From Aricia agestis (lineage: Eukaryota; Arthropoda; Insecta; Lepidoptera; Lycaenidae): a stretch of DNA of 64,000 nucleotides. Shown one piece after another: positions 62,910 to 64,000 of this stretch. The notes under the pieces were generated by a model. It was not told the DNA's origin. It did not search any database and was given only the letters and a program-made list of their open reading frames with translations. How positions within the stretch are numbered: the stretch's first letter is position 1; the number at the start of each line of letters is the position of its first letter. The DNA lies in the NCBI RefSeq assembly GCF_905147365.1, contig NC_056416.1, forward strand, positions 2,624,001 to 2,688,000. Reading direction: 5' to 3'. Both the position numbers and the translations under genes were made by a program.

Positions 62910-64000
62910 AGGGGTTTGTGGGTATCCATCATCCGAGATATTCCACCCAGGAATCTTTTTAAAGATTTTCCTGTTTTAACCAAAACAGGTTATAATGATG
63001 AAAGCACCGATGATGATGAAACGAAAGGGCAAGGAAATTTCCACGCAGGATTGGCAGACAAACAGGTATCGGTCTGGTACAGTAGCCTTATATAGCGACC
63101 GCGAGGCCAGTCAAACATTGCAGGCGCAGTTTCTGGGTCAAGCGCCGCTGTCACGGCCGCAAGGAATCGGATCACGTCGGATACGTTTTAACTTTTATGA
63201 GTTTCTGATCGTTGAAAGAAGTGGAGTCAAATGTTTTAAAAACGAATGAGGGTGAATGGACCGACTGCTATGCTATTGTTGTAGAAGCAAAGCGAATTAA
63301 GTGAGCTATAAGTATTGTAATATCTTCTTCTATCGTGTTCTGTCCTATTTTTATTCCGACGACGCGATGCGACAATATACTATAATATAATTGCACCTGG
63401 TCTCCCAGGGCGCTCTAGATAATGTATACAGAGCGAGCGCCCTGGGATGGAACACATCCTAGTGCTCCATACTGGGACACATCCAGAGGATACACCAGGT
63501 ACACATTCTGGCAAATGTGCAATCGATGATGATAATGTTGAAGATGATGATGTTGATGATTGTTTATGTATTCAAATTAGGGGAATTAGCAAGTTAATCT
63601 TTGAAGTGAGCGTAATTGTATGGTGTCAGTTATGTTGCCGAAATATCTTATAAATGTCTTTCTTTTGATTGTTCAACAATAAAACACCATATTTAAATGT
63701 TGTCCAAAATGCGTTCATAGAGAACGATGGCTGCTTCATATTATACGAACCTAATAAAGGGCCTGTGGAGCTCAAAAATACGTGGAAAGTGGGCTATAGC
63801 AGCAAGGTCGTTTTTCAAGGTGAAGGTGTTTGTTTGTCACGACTTTTGTGTAGGTCACTGTTTTAACGATGTTTAGGAAGTTTTTTTGTTGTTTCAGTTG
63901 ATAGGTGCCTACTACACTCAGGTAGGTAGGGTAAGTATAGGACAGCAGATTAAAAAATGGCTTATAATCAAAGAAAAGTTAGGTCGAGGTAGGAGATACA
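62910..64000. other. unassigned sequence at the right edge
   Basis: Several short open frames (60-84 codons) occur, including acidic runs from GATGATGATAATG (63525-63560), but none has a recognisable domain or matched splice signals. CTCCCAGGGCGCTC and GAGCGCCCTGGGA (63402-63447) are an inverted pair around a 20-base loop. The area probably belongs to the SEC14-like intron and may contain a decayed transposon. Confidence 0.35.

Noticed and set aside
62880..63250. possible 5' exon of the SEC14-like gene or a small gene
   Set aside because: The frames are on the wrong strand or lack CRAL-TRIO similarity, and splice signals do not fit.
1..64000. CRISPR arrays, bacterial operons, rRNA genes
   Set aside because: The window is eukaryotic with spliced genes; no regularly spaced repeats with unique spacers and no rRNA-like stretches were seen.

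Overview
The window looks like nuclear DNA from an insect, most probably a moth or butterfly. It is AT-rich, its genes are split by GT-AG introns with phase-matched joins, and it is full of repeats typical of Lepidoptera: LINE tails reading GEAFAQQWD followed by short (AAT)n runs, a tRNA-derived SINE, palindromic TA-flanked MITEs, and hAT elements with perfect 8-bp target duplications. The assignment to Lepidoptera is inference from repeat families I recognise; no marker gene fixes the species.

Layout, left to right. 1-600: fragment of a non-LTR retrotransposon. 1538-3757 (minus): 5' three exons of THOC6, a WD40 subunit of the THO/TREX mRNA export complex; its 3' part lies beyond the left edge. 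About 3900-41561 (plus): a very long gene for the Srrm2/3/4 (Srrm234, CWC21-type) spliceosomal SR protein. It starts head-to-head with THOC6 and carries a cwf21 domain, a 2.1-kb RS-rich exon, and two or three competing terminal exons. One of these encodes the eMIC domain known from neural microexon splicing. Its introns hold most of the mobile DNA: a 3.7-kb non-autonomous hAT element, an antisense Ty3/gypsy element with apparently identical LTRs and a canonical -1 frameshift site, a partial tandem copy of the same element, and many MITEs. 44317-46629 (minus): PXMP2-like protein of the Mpv17/PMP22 family. 48587-51825 (minus): a five-exon gene for a 526-residue protein I do not recognise. 52583-53762 (plus): TXNDC17/TRP14 thioredoxin-like oxidoreductase, divergent from the 526-residue gene. 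56111-60447 (minus): C-terminal exons of a SEC14-like CRAL-TRIO plus GOLD protein, whose 5' exons lie beyond the right edge.

THOC6 and Srrm234 act in linked steps of mRNA processing and export and appear to share a short divergent promoter region; co-regulation is inference. The remaining genes are housekeeping and have no obvious shared pathway. The strongest biological signal is the 3' end of Srrm234, where every donor and acceptor is in the same phase, so alternative last exons swap the eMIC domain in or out without disturbing the frame. Exon coordinates were derived by hand from splice signals, reading frame and family similarity; no transcript data were available.
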